Assembly (NCBI RefSeq): GCF_014279995.1
Contig: NZ_CP047935.1
Location: 1,757,494 to 1,821,493, forward strand
Direction: 5' to 3'
DNA: 64,000 bases
From: Synechococcus sp. BIOS-E4-1
GTDB lineage: Bacteria > Cyanobacteriota > Cyanobacteriia > PCC-6307 > Cyanobiaceae
The position numbers and the translations under genes are program-made. Below, piece by piece: positions 1 to 9,781 of the stretch. The notes under the pieces were generated by a model. The model did no database searches, had not been told where the DNA came from, and saw nothing but the letters and a program-made list of their open reading frames with translations. Positions within the stretch are counted from its first letter, which is position 1, and each line of letters starts with the position of its first letter.

Positions 1-336
1 TATCAACTCAGAAACAACGACACACAAGAAACAGCAGTCAGGGTTAGAGGTTGCTGATGATGCTGACTCGTAAGACAAACAAAAAATACATCAAAAATAA
101 AACAATAACAGATCTATTGCTAAAGCTGATTCATTAGTACCTCTGCTATATCAGAAAGCGGCTCATGACCTTTCTAATAATAATCAAATAAATACTATTA
201 CTTGGGTGTAGCAAAAAACAGATTTAAGAGGTATGGCATTCACCCAATCAAACTGAGCAATGAAAAAAGACTGTCACAAAGCGAGTTGATCAAGCGAGGT
301 CAGATGTAAGAATATAAAGAGGCATCAATTCAAGCC
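1..336. other. AT-rich stretch without a recognisable gene
   Basis: No open frame with convincing protein character was seen on either strand. The last part presumably holds the promoter of the DUF3764 gene that starts at 337. Confidence 0.4.
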
Positions 337-609
337 ATGGAAACCACTGTCTGGACTTTCAACTTAAGCGTTCCATTCACAGAATGGGTCAAAATATATG
401 ACAGCGAAGATGTCTCCAAGATGCACTCTTCAGTGGGGATCAAAACGCTGTTTCGTGGAGTCAGCAAAAACGATGAATCTAAAGTCTGTGCCGTTCAACA
501 AGCCCCAGTTGGTGTAGCACAAAAACTGTTCGAAGATAACAAAGAGATGATTAGAGGAGCTGGTCATATCATTGAAAGTACAGTGATAACTGCCTATTCA
601 GAGAATTAA
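337..609 (+). CDS. DUF3764 family protein
   Basis: A 90-residue soluble protein that I recognise as DUF3764, a small family of unknown function common in marine Synechococcus and Prochlorococcus. Typical features are the opening METTVWTF, the motif FTEWVKIYDSED near residues 14-25, HSSVGIKTLFRGVS around 30-43 and a VxQQAPVGVAQK stretch near 53-63. No signal peptide, membrane segment or cysteine cluster is visible. It stands alone in AT-rich DNA without an operon partner. The function is unknown; assignment rests on remembered family motifs. Confidence 0.85.
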   Translation: METTVWTFNLSVPFTEWVKIYDSEDVSKMHSSVGIKTLFRGVSKNDESKVCAVQQAPVGVAQKLFEDNKEMIRGAGHIIESTVITAYSEN

Positions 610-977
610 TATCAACATCAGAGCGTGTTATAAGACTGAATCTCAACCATAGCCAAAGAAAGTTTAACAGAATAATAAACAACTTTATTGTTGAATTAAA
701 TCAAGGATAGCTTCACTCATTCAGCAAGATTCGCAACAACTAGTGTGCGAGTCATAACTTAAAAGCATATATGTTAGTAGAAGAAAGCGGCATTTAAGTA
801 CATGCTAAACAGAAATCAGTTGGATTAATTAAATAAATCCTAGACATCAAAAATAGAAGAATCATAATAATACAATAAATCAGCAAGGAATGTAAACCAA
901 TATAATTTTATAATTCGCACGAATTGTGAATAAAACCACCATGAGTCGTATAATGGACTAAGACCCCACTAGAAACA
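610..977. other. Intergenic AT-rich region
   Basis: Many stops in all frames; no gene, hairpin terminator or repeat could be supported. Confidence 0.4.
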
Positions 978-1244
978 ATGAATTTTGATATTGTAATTCT
1001 TGATGAGTTCATCAAAAGCTATCCAGAAATAAAATGGAAAAATTGGAAAGACTATGTGAGAGAGCAAATGATCAGCCAGGGAGATCACTGGTCAACAGCA
1101 TCATTATCGGGAAAAGATATTTGGGATTGCCTAGACAAGCATCAAATTAATCCTCTTCACCTCGTGCAGTGGAAACCAACTGTGGACACTCTTTATCAGG
1201 TGAGCTTACCGGACCATCCACACCCGTTCGATCATCCGTTGTAA
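978..1244 (+). CDS. Hypothetical protein, 88 aa
   Basis: I do not recognise a family. The product is hydrophilic, with a tryptophan/lysine patch (IKWKNWKDYV, residues about 18-27), a central ISGKDIWDCL-like segment and a proline/histidine-rich tail. There is no signal peptide or membrane segment. The composition is protein-like rather than random and the frame is clean between stop-rich flanks, so it is probably a real orphan gene. Confidence 0.5.
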   Translation: MNFDIVILDEFIKSYPEIKWKNWKDYVREQMISQGDHWSTASLSGKDIWDCLDKHQINPLHLVQWKPTVDTLYQVSLPDHPHPFDHPL

Positions 1245-1727
1245 ATTATTTATATGGATTGTTTGTACAATGCGATTCAAAAATAGATTTGCTTTTAATA
1301 GCCTAGGACTAGGAGCCTTACCTAGCAATAAAAAATTGTCTTGACGTGAATTTAACCATCAATAAAAACACTTAAGACACGGTAAGCCTAAGAGGCCAAT
1401 AAAAATTGAGCAACTTGTCACAAATGAGAATCATCAATAGCGCAGTTTAGACAGACCAAAGCACACATCTCAAGCCTATTGTTCGTAGCCTGAAGCATCT
1501 TGTGAAACCAGTATGAGTCAACGCAAAGCACCTTATTTTCCTCTAAGCAACCAATATTTCTACCTGGTCTTTTCTGTAATTCTATCTTTTTTGTTTGGGT
1601 GGTCACTGGAGGTCCATCTATTAACATCTAGCGGCTTGTTAGATTAATAAACGGTTAGATACTGACCAGAGCATATAAAGAGAATAGATATAAGTAAAAT
1701 ACAAACTCTACAGTAGACAAAGATCCC
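1245..1727. other. Intergenic region, no supported gene
   Basis: A 69-codon frame on the minus strand (1418-1627) lacks a ribosome-binding site and protein-like composition. Nothing else was identified. Confidence 0.35.
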
Positions 1728-1928
1728 ATGGTTATAATGAAAAATATATACCGGATCGAAGAGTTAAACCCCTTCCACGAATGGCATTTTCATGGATCAA
1801 CAGTAGACCAACAGGAAGCAATTAACTGGGCACAAGACCTATGCACTCAGATCAAACGATCAGTGCGCGTTCTGGATCAAACAGACAACATAGTAAAACA
1901 ATTTGATGCTGAAAAGTTAACAAAGTAG
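1728..1928 (+). CDS. Hypothetical small protein, 66 aa
   Basis: Small hydrophilic protein with the pattern YRIEELNPFHEWHFHGST followed by an amphipathic helix and a (R)VLDQTDNIV segment. It resembles small picocyanobacterial orphans with an xxNPFxEWxFHGS start, which I recognise only loosely. An alternative start at 1737 (MKNIYRIEE) is equally possible. No membrane segment or cysteine motif apart from one Cys. Confidence 0.55.
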   Translation: MVIMKNIYRIEELNPFHEWHFHGSTVDQQEAINWAQDLCTQIKRSVRVLDQTDNIVKQFDAEKLTK

Positions 1929-2321
1929 GGACTATGGAGGACTGATGGGAGAAGTATTCATAAGCATAAAATAACCTACATGGGAAATGTTCGATAAAAC
2001 CTAACTTTCAATGATTCAGAATGATGACGACAGGTGATTGAATTGATCTAAGAATAGACGGCTAGACAAAAGATGCCAATTAGACTGAAGACTTCTGACA
2101 ATTACAAATGCTCGACAAATATACCTGCTGAACTATCGTGCGAGTGAAATAATCGATAGCCTTAGAACGCAAAATTTTAGACTCATTGCGAGAACAAGAC
2201 ATTTAAAGAGATACGACGTCCAAATCAACCAACAATAGTTTAAAGTATTAAAACATTAAAATGTCAACAGTAAATAATGAGCAAAAGAAATTAGCACAAA
2301 TAACCAATTGCAAATAATATC
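1929..2321. other. Intergenic region, no supported gene
   Basis: AT-rich, with stops in every frame. Nothing was identified. Confidence 0.35.
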
Positions 2322-2807
2322 CTAATGGGTCCCGGATACTTTATTTTCATCACATGGCTTCCAATAATTACCAACTTTGAAAACAGTATTACAACCCATT
2401 CTTTGAGCAGCAAGACGTGCGAGTTTTTCGTTTGAATACATCAGTTGACTTTCAAGATGAGATTTCTTTAATGCATGGGGATGTGAATGATGAATATGAG
2501 GCATTTGTTGCTTAGATCCGCTTAAATTAACGAAACCCATGCTCAACGGACCAGCGGTCCAGACCGCCATAGTGTTTAAACCAACAGAAAGTAATCCCAT
2601 ACCGACAACAGACGCAGTAATAGCTCCCATGGAAACAAGTCCAATGCCAACAACACCCATTGGCACAATGCCAATACAAACTACGCCCATAGGAACAATA
2701 CCGATAGCTACAACTCCGAGTGGTGCAATGCCAAATGCAATTTTCTTAGGTTTTGAGCCACAGTGCTCTGATGTATTGGAGTTAGAAGCTGATGATTCAG
2801 TAGCCAT
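2322..2807 (-). CDS. Hydrophobic GxxxMGxV-repeat protein with C-terminal DUF3721-like motif
   Basis: 161 residues. After a Ser/Asn/Lys-rich start, residues about 24-100 form a near-periodic array of about ten-residue units of the type IGIVPMGVVC, rich in Gly, Met and branched residues. A His-rich linker (HIHHSHPHA) follows. The C-terminus (LMYSNEKLARLAAQ, then KVGNYWKPC) resembles the short DUF3721 motif of marine cyanobacteria (xMYxxxxxAxxxAxxxGCxxxxxxGxxWxPC). The repeats could form membrane-embedded helices or a repetitive beta structure. Function is unknown. Confidence 0.7.
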   Translation of the reverse strand: MATESSASNSNTSEHCGSKPKKIAFGIAPLGVVAIGIVPMGVVCIGIVPMGVVGIGLVSMGAITASVVGMGLLSVGLNTMAVWTAGPLSMGFVNLSGSKQQMPHIHHSHPHALKKSHLESQLMYSNEKLARLAAQRMGCNTVFKVGNYWKPCDENKVSGTH

Positions 2808-2935
2808 TAGTCCGAATAGTATCTCTCTCGTACACTAGACATAGGAGTAACAGTCGAACATTACATTTAGCAGTTGACCATCAAAAGAACTGAATGGGAC
2901 TCACATGAAACTGATCTAACAATCAAAAAGCACAG

Positions 2936-3256
2936 TCAGCTTGATTGCGATTGGGTGGCAACGACATGTATTTCCTCCGCCAGTTTTTTGATAGCCGCTA
3001 GCGTTTCTCGATCAGTCTGGGCCTGTTGTTCAGCGATTTCACTTTGTATATTCTGACCAACAATAATGATTGACAACAAAACCAGCTGGAGAAATGTTTC
3101 AGCAATCCAGGAAACAATTTCTAAAGGATCTTCTGATGACAATGCTTCGGGCAACGAGATCAGCGCTATGAAGGCAAAAAGATAGGCGCAAGTCATTGTA
3201 CCTACTTTTTCTGTGACAAAAAGAGCAACTTGTTTATTGAAGTCTCGGAGAGGCAT
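2936..3256 (-). CDS. Small membrane protein, two predicted TM helices
   Basis: 106 residues. Two hydrophobic segments are visible, CAYLFAFIALISLP (about 23-36) and FLQLVLLSIIIVGQN (about 55-69), followed by a charged, coiled-coil-like tail (SEIAEQQAQTDRETLAAIKKLAEEI). The TM-TM-charged-tail layout recalls DUF1003-type proteins, but I cannot confirm membership. It ends just after the divergently read gene at 3273 begins, so the two starts lie back to back. Confidence 0.65.
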   Translation of the reverse strand: MPLRDFNKQVALFVTEKVGTMTCAYLFAFIALISLPEALSSEDPLEIVSWIAETFLQLVLLSIIIVGQNIQSEIAEQQAQTDRETLAAIKKLAEEIHVVATQSQSS

Positions 3257-3272
3257 AATAGGAGATGATCTG

Positions 3273-3560
3273 ATGGCGAATTTACAACTTATAACTCATG
3301 AAAGTGTGAATTACCAGAATTGTTTGGATATAAAGTCATATTCAATTAAAACGACGGCTGATGTAAAAGAATGGATCATAAATCATAACCTGTCGAATGT
3401 GAACATGCTCAAGAGCACAATCACAATTAGAGAAAGAGCTCATTTAATCCAAAGATTCACAGATACTCTGAAGACTTTTCAGACGTCAATCGAATCAATG
3501 CGAATGCAATGGAGAACAAATGCGAAAAACTTTTATGATGAGCAAAATCAACGTAAATGA
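3273..3560 (+). CDS. Hypothetical protein, 95 aa
   Basis: The start is taken at the ATG at 3273 because a purine-rich AGGAGA-like site lies 8-10 bases upstream; the longer frame from 3213 would overlap the divergent neighbour. The product is soluble, opening MANLQLITHESVNYQNC, with a helical C-terminal half. I do not recognise the family. Confidence 0.5.
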   Translation: MANLQLITHESVNYQNCLDIKSYSIKTTADVKEWIINHNLSNVNMLKSTITIRERAHLIQRFTDTLKTFQTSIESMRMQWRTNAKNFYDEQNQRK

Positions 3561-3986
3561 AGCCAGACGAATCATTGTGGAGCCACAGTCCATTCTAAAG
3601 ACTCCCAGCCAAGACAAAGCAATCATGATCGAAATCCTTACGTCCATCTAATGCCTTGCATTGAACATAAAAAAATACAAGCTTTGAAAGGGGTAGTTTT
3701 AATCAAGCGAGTTTTGGTAATAAAATGTGCGCCGCTGAGAGACACAGCAAAAAAAGTATGCCCTTAAAGGGTTAGCCATAATGCTTAAATTGTTCTAAGC
3801 GGAGATAAAATGAGATAAGACCACGACGATTTTCATCATGATGAAGACAACATCAATGAAGGAATCTATGAATTCAGGAGAAGATTCTATCAGATTCATT
3901 ACAAACAGGAGCTAATGGTAAGACCATCATGCAGCATAAAAAGCACCACTAAGCACTCTCAATTCAGATGAATCTAATTTCTGGAT
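3561..3986. other. Intergenic region, no supported gene
   Basis: No frame with protein-like composition was seen. Confidence 0.35.
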
Positions 3987-4220
3987 TCAGGTCTGACGCT
4001 TGAAGGTATAGCAACCTCCGTGGTAGCCGGTGAAGGGCTGGGCGTAGGTGACCAGTTCCCAGCCTTGAGCACCGAGTTCATTCATCAGCTGAACAAGGCT
4101 GACCTGCTGCGGATGGTTTCTTGAGATCAAGGGCTTGTCGTCCAGCCAGAGCTCCTCAATCTCGCCAGTCCAGCTCTTGCCACGGGGAACGAAGCGCAGC
4201 TGTGTGTATTCCCAGGCCAT
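3987..4220 (-). CDS. DUF4177-like small protein
   Basis: 77 residues beginning MAWEYTQLRF. The signature LMNELGAQGWELV (about residues 45-57) is the hallmark of DUF4177-type proteins of unknown function, with an aromatic C-terminus (GGCYTFKR). Of the two adjacent start codons (4223 and 4220), the second is chosen because MAWEY matches the family's usual opening. The gene is GC-richer than its flanks. No membrane segment. Confidence 0.7.
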   Translation of the reverse strand: MAWEYTQLRFVPRGKSWTGEIEELWLDDKPLISRNHPQQVSLVQLMNELGAQGWELVTYAQPFTGYHGGCYTFKRQT

Positions 4221-4223
4221 CAA

Positions 4224-4638
4224 CGCTTTATGAGTCGATGGACTCTAAAGCCATGAGCTAAAAATTGAGCGCATCGCCCCCCACCGCGTGATTCAAAAAA
4301 CATGAAACGGACCAAACGGTTTTTGCTGGAGGGGCAGTGCGATCATTGAAAACAGTCACAGGCAAAACAATTCCAGGCAAGAGACCAGCAACACGATGGC
4401 CAGCTCTGAAACGTGACAACGCTTGAAAGGACACCACCTATCAAAACCATGTCATGCTGTAGTTCCTGAACCTGAGGTCAACGGTGGACCGTGAAGGTTG
4501 GTTCAAGGGACTGACCAACTCGAGCAGAAGCGGCAGAGCAACGCTCACGAACAGTTGTTCCCGCTCAGCATGACGGATCAGGATCGAATGACTGAATGCA
4601 GAAGCGTTGTGCTGCATTACAAATCTAAAATTTGAGCA
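4224..4638. other. Intergenic region, no supported gene
   Basis: Holds a 15-codon frame (4301, MKRTKRFLLEGQ) that could be the remnant of a small basic protein. No terminator or RNA could be supported. Confidence 0.3.
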
Positions 4639-5235
4639 ATGAACAAAAATCCGAGGCTATTTCTGGTTGTTCTAGGAGGGAGAAGCGCCGATTGTCACAT
4701 TGAACTGCACGATGTTCGTTGGGTTGTGGGAGCAAACATTGAGGAGACAATTCCGAAGCTGAGACAAGAATGGTTTGGATTAACCACCGGACTGCATATC
4801 GACAGTTACAAGGTAATCCAGCATGTTGATGGCTACACCATTGAGCTATTCGAGAGACACGAGGAAGAAAACTCGAAACAAACGACGTCGTTAACCGCAA
4901 AGAACGAAAAGCTTTGGTTCATCAACCTAGGAGGCTACGACAGAAACTCGTTACAGGAATTGCATCAATTCGGCCTGGTCGTGGCTCCCAGTAAACAAGC
5001 TGCAAAGGCACGGGCACGTCAGCGTTGGCTAAACACAGCCTTGCAGGTCCATAAGGATGACTTACACAGCATCAACAATCTGGGTGCAGTCGATGACTGT
5101 TTACCCATCTTCCAGCTTGAAGGATGGCAAATCCTGCTAAAAGCTGAGCCAGGAATACCTGAAACGGAGCTAAAGCCAGATTGGTTTGGATATTGGCGAA
5201 TCGATGGAAGAGTGCCGAAACCCCGGCCTGAGTAA
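4639..5235 (+). CDS. DUF1543 domain protein
   Basis: 198 residues. The N-terminal half carries the DUF1543 signature: LFLVVLGGRSADCHIELHD (about 7-25), VRWVVGANIEETIPKLR and WFGLTTGLHIDSY (about 45-57). A second similar half starts LWFINLGGYDRNSLQELHQF (about 92), suggesting an internal duplication of the fold, as is common in this family. Function is unknown; cytoplasmic. It stands alone with no operon partner. Confidence 0.85.
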   Translation: MNKNPRLFLVVLGGRSADCHIELHDVRWVVGANIEETIPKLRQEWFGLTTGLHIDSYKVIQHVDGYTIELFERHEEENSKQTTSLTAKNEKLWFINLGGYDRNSLQELHQFGLVVAPSKQAAKARARQRWLNTALQVHKDDLHSINNLGAVDDCLPIFQLEGWQILLKAEPGIPETELKPDWFGYWRIDGRVPKPRPE

Positions 5236-5691
5236 CGGAGGTTTTGATCAGTCAATGATCAAGAGCAGATGTAAAGTCAAGTGAAACTAAGGAGTTGGCT
5301 CACCTAAATCAGAGCATGGCTCGGAGTGATTTCAGTCATATTTAACCTGAACATAGATCTTCAGTAGATCATCGCTTTAAGAACTGTTCATTTGTCCTGG
5401 CCATGATCTCAACGAACAAGTGTCCTGATGATAGGGGTGAGGGAAACGGACTAAGTGCAAACGAATAGCTTTCCAGAGTAGAGAAGGAACGTTAACAATA
5501 GTACGAAATAATATAGACAAAACAAGGCAAAAAATAGAATTTAGAGTCAAATAAAATCAGCAGAAGAATGAAAATTCAATTCGGAAAATATCTACAAAAA
5601 AACAGCCCAACAGCAAAGAGCCTAGCAGCACTATGAGAAACAACAAACTTCCGAGTAATTGACAGCTAAATTAAATCTGTAGAAATATATG
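5236..5691. other. Intergenic AT-rich region
   Basis: Nothing supportable was seen on either strand. Confidence 0.35.
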
Positions 5692-5877
5692 CTAAAAAAC
5701 AGAAAAGCAATTAATACGCTCGGGAAGACGAGGAAATTCTCCCAAATAAAGCTCTTGAATCAAAGCTCGAGCACCTTCTTTATTGCTGGTATCAATCAAC
5801 AAAGAAATACGACTCTTCCACCAAGCCCTAATGGGACCTGCATGTCGTTTAATAAAGACATGAGAAGGAAAATCCAT
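5692..5877 (-). CDS. Possible small protein or C-terminal gene remnant, 61 aa
   Basis: The C-terminal part (WWKSRISLLIDTSNKEGA, then LIQELYLGEFPRLPERI) looks protein-like, unlike the opposite strand. There is no clear ribosome-binding site and no family match, so it may be the tail of a decayed gene rather than an intact one. The start at 5877 (MDFPSHVF) is arbitrary. Confidence 0.35.
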   Translation of the reverse strand: MDFPSHVFIKRHAGPIRAWWKSRISLLIDTSNKEGARALIQELYLGEFPRLPERINCFSVF

Positions 5878-6732
5878 GAAAAGCAAGTGAACGAGAACTA
5901 ATATTAGATGAGACATTATTTATAGAGGCATACTTGTAGAAAGTCAGTAGCAGAAACTACAAAATTGTGACAATAAAAATCACACCCGCATTTTTAACCA
6001 ATAGTGTAGAAGAAAGAGAGCAGTAATATTGGAGAACTTTTAAAATTGGACTCAGGAGATCAAAAACGCCATTAAAGCCATTCTCACCCAAATCAAACCT
6101 GCATTTCCAAAAAATTGGAAAACAATCGTGTACAACATTCTCGTTAATCTTATGCAAAATGAAAATGACCAATACACTTATTTGCAACGCGAAATTCCGA
6201 AAAATGGAGAACCCCATGAAACATCACGCTGGTACCGTAAAATGAACAAGCCTGGTCAAGTAATGTTCAGTCGACTTATTAGCCTTTCATGTCCTGGCAA
6301 CACAGACCTGGACTTAAACCATTGTGATCAACATGAATTCAATCAGATAAATACAGTAGTACCATTAGCAAAACACGCCGCTAATTGTTAGCGCTGAAGT
6401 ACCAAAATAGTTTAAATCAGTTCGGCAGGATCATCATGCCTGCAATGCAAGTTCAAAGTTAGGTTGAGCAGAATTGAATAACCAATTCATATTGCCTCAT
6501 GCGTGAAGATGGTAAAGAAATAATTTAAACCGCTCGATCAAGTTTCGTTTGGACAAAATATTAATCCCAGGATAAGAAGAATAAGTAGAGTAAGGAATCA
6601 ATTCAATCCATTCGCACGTTCACCATATATGCAACCATTAACATATATAGACGCAGATGCAAGAGAAACATTATAAAAAGGGTTGCCAAACTATCTGGAT
6701 GAATTGAAATATTGTGAGTTTTCACTAAAAAT
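5878..6732. other. Long region without a convincing gene
   Basis: Contains opposing frames of 86-87 codons (5957-6217 minus, 6128-6391 plus). Neither shows family motifs or a ribosome-binding site. Probably decayed accessory DNA. Confidence 0.3.
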
Positions 6733-6903
6733 TTATTTATTATTCTTCCATAATTTTGAACCGTCCCAACCGACGAAGAAGGCAAAGATGATCGCCCCGT
6801 ATGCACTAGGCACAATGACGCCCTCCTTCACCATGGAAATGAATGCCAACACAAGAAACACTAACCACGAAACAAAAGACCACCTATCCTTTTGAGATGA
6901 CAC
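6733..6903 (-). CDS. Small two-TM membrane protein, 56 aa, GTG start
   Basis: Read from a GTG at 6903, the product opens MSSQKDRWSFVSWLVFLVL, continues FISMVKEGVIVPSAYG and ends with a second hydrophobic stretch (AIIFAFFVGWDG) and a short charged tail. The pattern charged-TM-loop-TM-charged is typical of genuine small membrane proteins. Function and family are unknown; it could equally be the C-terminal part of a larger decayed gene. Confidence 0.55.
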   Translation of the reverse strand: MSSQKDRWSFVSWLVFLVLAFISMVKEGVIVPSAYGAIIFAFFVGWDGSKLWKNNK

Positions 6904-7274
6904 GATGACAGTTGCAAGTGCTCAAATTCTAGACACTGCACCGGATACGATCATGCACTAGCTGATTCCCGCTCAGCCCTATCTGTAGCTACGAGTCTCT
7001 GGTCTAAGGGCGTTAAACTTGCTTGATTATCAGGCTCAAACGCCTCACCCAATAACTTGACCAATCGAAAATCTGTCGCCTCATTGTCCAATATCTAGAA
7101 TTGAATCATTTCAATGCTTAAAGCCAGCACTCCCATCGAACAGAATAAATAAGAGACCATTCAACAAAACACAATTGCACCAATTGCATGATCTAAATAG
7201 TTCTCAAATATTTTTGTTGCAATTAGATAACTGACAGGAATCAATACAAACTACAAAGAAGTGATTTGCTAGAG
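6904..7274. other. Intergenic region, no supported gene
   Basis: No protein-like frame was found. Confidence 0.35.
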
Positions 7275-7976
7275 TCATGTAATAACAAAATGCCACCAAA
7301 CTTCAAGTCTTTCTGGAGTGAAATAACATTTGGAGCCAAACAATCCCCCATGGGCTGTGTCATGAAGGATGTGATGGCGAGCATCTCGAAGCAAGGCTGA
7401 ATCCACTGGCACCAGACCATCACCCGTAACATCCACGGCTCCAGCAATACCGCGATAGCTGCCTTTGGCGCTGCGCCGACTGAAAGGAGAGGCGATTTCA
7501 CTCTGCAAATCGAGATCGCCGGCAATGGCCACATAATCAACGTTAGGCTCATGACATCCAGGGAAACATCGATCAACCATGGCCCGAAGCGGTGTAGCAC
7601 GAACAGCCTGGTGTGGACTGCCCAAGGTGATCAGCCGATCACATCGGGTAGCTCCTGCATAGGAGCGTCCTTGAAAGAGTTGACGACTGAGATAAGGCCG
7701 GAGCATCACCCCCCCAGAGCTATGGCCGATCAAAGTGACATGAGCTGACGATGACTTGGCTTGGAGGCGCTTCACCATCTCATCAACACGATCCAGAACT
7801 CGGCGCCATCCAAACCCCCAACTCGTGAGAAGCCAGTCATAGCGGCTAACTGGGACAATCTGAACGTCGATCACTCCCTGTTGCCGCAGCCATTCGGCCA
7901 TAGGCTTATAAGCCTCTTCAGTGATCAGGAAACCACCGAGAATCACAACAGGCTGAAGTGGGTCAACAGGATCCAT
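7275..7976 (-). CDS. Alpha/beta-hydrolase (lipase/esterase-like)
   Basis: 233 residues from the ATG at 7976 (a TTG six codons upstream is possible). The fold signature is clear: a hydrophobic strand PVVILGGFLI near the N-terminus with the oxyanion GG, the nucleophile elbow GHSSGG at about 84-89 (Ser86), an Asp in GDGLVPVDSA (about 186) and His in HDTAHGG (about 209). This matches cyanobacterial esterase/lipase proteins that hydrolyse carboxylic esters; the true substrate is unknown. No signal peptide, so probably cytoplasmic. It is divergently transcribed from the DUF427 gene. Confidence 0.85.
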   Translation of the reverse strand: MDPVDPLQPVVILGGFLITEEAYKPMAEWLRQQGVIDVQIVPVSRYDWLLTSWGFGWRRVLDRVDEMVKRLQAKSSSAHVTLIGHSSGGVMLRPYLSRQLFQGRSYAGATRCDRLITLGSPHQAVRATPLRAMVDRCFPGCHEPNVDYVAIAGDLDLQSEIASPFSRRSAKGSYRGIAGAVDVTGDGLVPVDSALLRDARHHILHDTAHGGLFGSKCYFTPERLEVWWHFVIT

Positions 7977-8023
7977 AACTCCGATCGGGCCCAAACAACG
8001 CCATCATCTCTGTAATCGAGAAC

Positions 8024-8500
8024 ATGGCCATGACAAAAGAAAGAGTTGCTGACTATCCGCGACCTCCAAAGCTTGAGCTTAGTTCCGACCATGTACTAGT
8101 GAAGGTAGGAGGAGAAATACTCTTCGATGGCAGCGGTTGTCAGCGTGTGCTAGAAACCTTTCATCCACCCACTTACTACCTTCCCCCAACAAGCACAAAC
8201 GTGAATCTGTTGATTCCCGCAGCTGGTCGCAGCTTCTGCGAATGGAAGGGAGTTGCTGAATATTTCGATGTCATAGCTGGAGGTCATCGCATACACCGCG
8301 CAGTATGGCGCTACCCATCTCCCACAGAATCCTTTCAAGCAATTGCTGGTTGGTTTGCTCTTTATCCAGGATTAATGGATGGGTGTTGGCTGAATGGGGA
8401 AGAAGTCACTGCTCAACCAGGAGGTTTTTACGGAGGCTGGATCAGCTCAGCAGTTGAAGGTCCATTCAAGGGAGACCCTAGCCATCCAGAACTGATCTAG
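8024..8500 (+). CDS. DUF427 domain protein
   Basis: 158 residues. The central motifs LETFHPPTYYLPPTS (about 44-58), LIPAAGRSFCEWKGVAEYF (about 63-81) and AVWRYPSPTESF are diagnostic of DUF427, a small beta-barrel family of unknown function common in actinobacteria and cyanobacteria. The FCEWKG cysteine corresponds to the family's conserved C.yKG motif. A second start lies at 8030. The gene diverges from the esterase gene across a short intergenic gap. Confidence 0.88.
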   Translation: MAMTKERVADYPRPPKLELSSDHVLVKVGGEILFDGSGCQRVLETFHPPTYYLPPTSTNVNLLIPAAGRSFCEWKGVAEYFDVIAGGHRIHRAVWRYPSPTESFQAIAGWFALYPGLMDGCWLNGEEVTAQPGGFYGGWISSAVEGPFKGDPSHPELI

Positions 8501-8559
8501 TCAACAGAATTAATTAGTTAAGCAGAATTGATCACGGGAAGGCACCTGTAGTAAAGATC

Positions 8560-9069
8560 TCATAAATCATTCGACCATTGCATTTTTAATTGCTCGTACA
8601 AAAGCCGTTGCCTGGAAGTCGTCACCAAGCTGTCAAGACAAAGCTTATATCCGGATTTTGGGTTACAGAAAATTTTTTGCGAGGTTTCAGCAATCCACTC
8701 AATAAATCTCGATGCACCAGATTCGGGTAGTTTAAAAATTTCAGTGTACTTTTGTGTTTCCACTTCCTGCAAGTAAGGAAGGATTTCTCGATAATCAGAA
8801 AGTTGGTAGAGAAGAAACTGCTCACCGAGCCAACAATCCTTTAAAGAAAGGCTGGTGCGCTTTTCACAAATTTCAGGATCAGCACAAGTAATATACCTAA
8901 GTCTGCCAAGATATGAAATCGATTGAAGCTGCTCAACCTGAACAAGAGGGCAATAACTAATAGTAATTAGTTCAGGATGCTGGTTGATTTCAGCAACATA
9001 TAACGCTGCATGAGCATCGCCTTCATCAATAACGTCGCCAAGCCAATTAACAATAGAAGGAATTCCCAT
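8560..9069 (-). CDS. Hypothetical protein, 169 aa
   Basis: Soluble protein with an acidic N-terminal half (IVNWLGDVIDEGDAHAALYV) and helical C-terminal half; four scattered cysteines but no metal-site spacing. I do not recognise the family. Codon use and composition are protein-like over the full length, with no competing frame. Confidence 0.6.
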   Translation of the reverse strand: MGIPSIVNWLGDVIDEGDAHAALYVAEINQHPELITISYCPLVQVEQLQSISYLGRLRYITCADPEICEKRTSLSLKDCWLGEQFLLYQLSDYREILPYLQEVETQKYTEIFKLPESGASRFIEWIAETSQKIFCNPKSGYKLCLDSLVTTSRQRLLYEQLKMQWSNDL

Positions 9070-9106
9070 ATCGAGCGAACTAATCCCATATTCTAAGAAG
9101 TCAAGG

Positions 9107-9265
9107 ATGGAGCCAAGTGCTCAATTGAGTTATGGAGATGTGTCTTATCGTCAATACAGATCAGTGGGGGCAAAAGCAATTCTTGTGCTTGAAGGAAAGA
9201 GGCTAGACAGCAAAATCATGGAAGTCAAAATAGCTGAAAAAATTAAAGAACTGCCGCTCCCTTGA
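9107..9265 (+). CDS. Small hypothetical protein, 52 aa
   Basis: ATG at 9107 preceded by AAGG. The product runs MEPSAQLSYGDVSYRQYRSV, then AKAILVLEGKRLDSKIMEV and ends in a Lys/Glu-rich helix. The composition is protein-like: a short beta-prone first half and an amphipathic second half. It starts just upstream of the divergent 169-aa gene and ends 37 bases before the exported protein at 9303. Function unknown. Confidence 0.5.
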   Translation: MEPSAQLSYGDVSYRQYRSVGAKAILVLEGKRLDSKIMEVKIAEKIKELPLP

Positions 9266-9302
9266 ATCGTTGCTATATTAAAAAAAGATATATTTTTTAA
9301 AC

Positions 9303-9527
9303 ATGAAAATTGTGTTTGGAGTACTAGCGAGTCTTGTTCTTATTGGCATCGCCACTTCCAGCAATGCCGGATCAGTAACAGGAACAGGATTCGACAAATC
9401 AGCAATCATTGATGACCTCAAAACGAATGTGCCACAAGGCTCGGAGATCACAGAAACAAACTGTGAAACAGTCGGCGTACCTTCAGGTGGCGACAATAAA
9501 TATCGCTGTACTCTTGTGTGGGAATAA
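9303..9527 (+). CDS. Small exported protein, 74 aa
   Basis: A classical signal peptide is visible: a Lys, a hydrophobic core (IVFGVLASLVLIGIA) and an Ala-x-Ala-like end (SSNAG) near residue 23. The mature part is acidic with two cysteines (NCETVG and YRCTLVW) that probably form one disulfide after export. The C-terminal YRCTLVWE recalls a recurrent motif of small secreted picocyanobacterial proteins. Function unknown. An AT-rich promoter-like region (TTGCTATATT) lies about 30 bases upstream. Confidence 0.7.
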   Translation: MKIVFGVLASLVLIGIATSSNAGSVTGTGFDKSAIIDDLKTNVPQGSEITETNCETVGVPSGGDNKYRCTLVWE

Positions 9528-9781
9528 TTACTCTGAACAATGGATACCCAATGAAAGTGAATTCAAGTCTATAGCTCTGAAGATATTTAAATCAATAGCT
9601 ATATGCAGGAAGTAGAAACTCCTGACAAATCTTAAAGCTGTAGATAGAGATCAAATAAACCTCTAATTTATTGCAAAATCAAATCCATTAATGCCTTCAA
9701 GTTTATCAGTTTTAACGACGTTACAAAGCAAACAATTCCTGGCATAGATAGAATTGCTGGTCAACACACCCCTTTTCAAGC

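Noticed and set aside
1418-1627. 69-codon minus-strand frame
   Set aside because: No ribosome-binding site, random-looking composition and no family match.
5957-6391. Opposing 86-87-codon frames
   Set aside because: Neither has a start signal or protein-like pattern.
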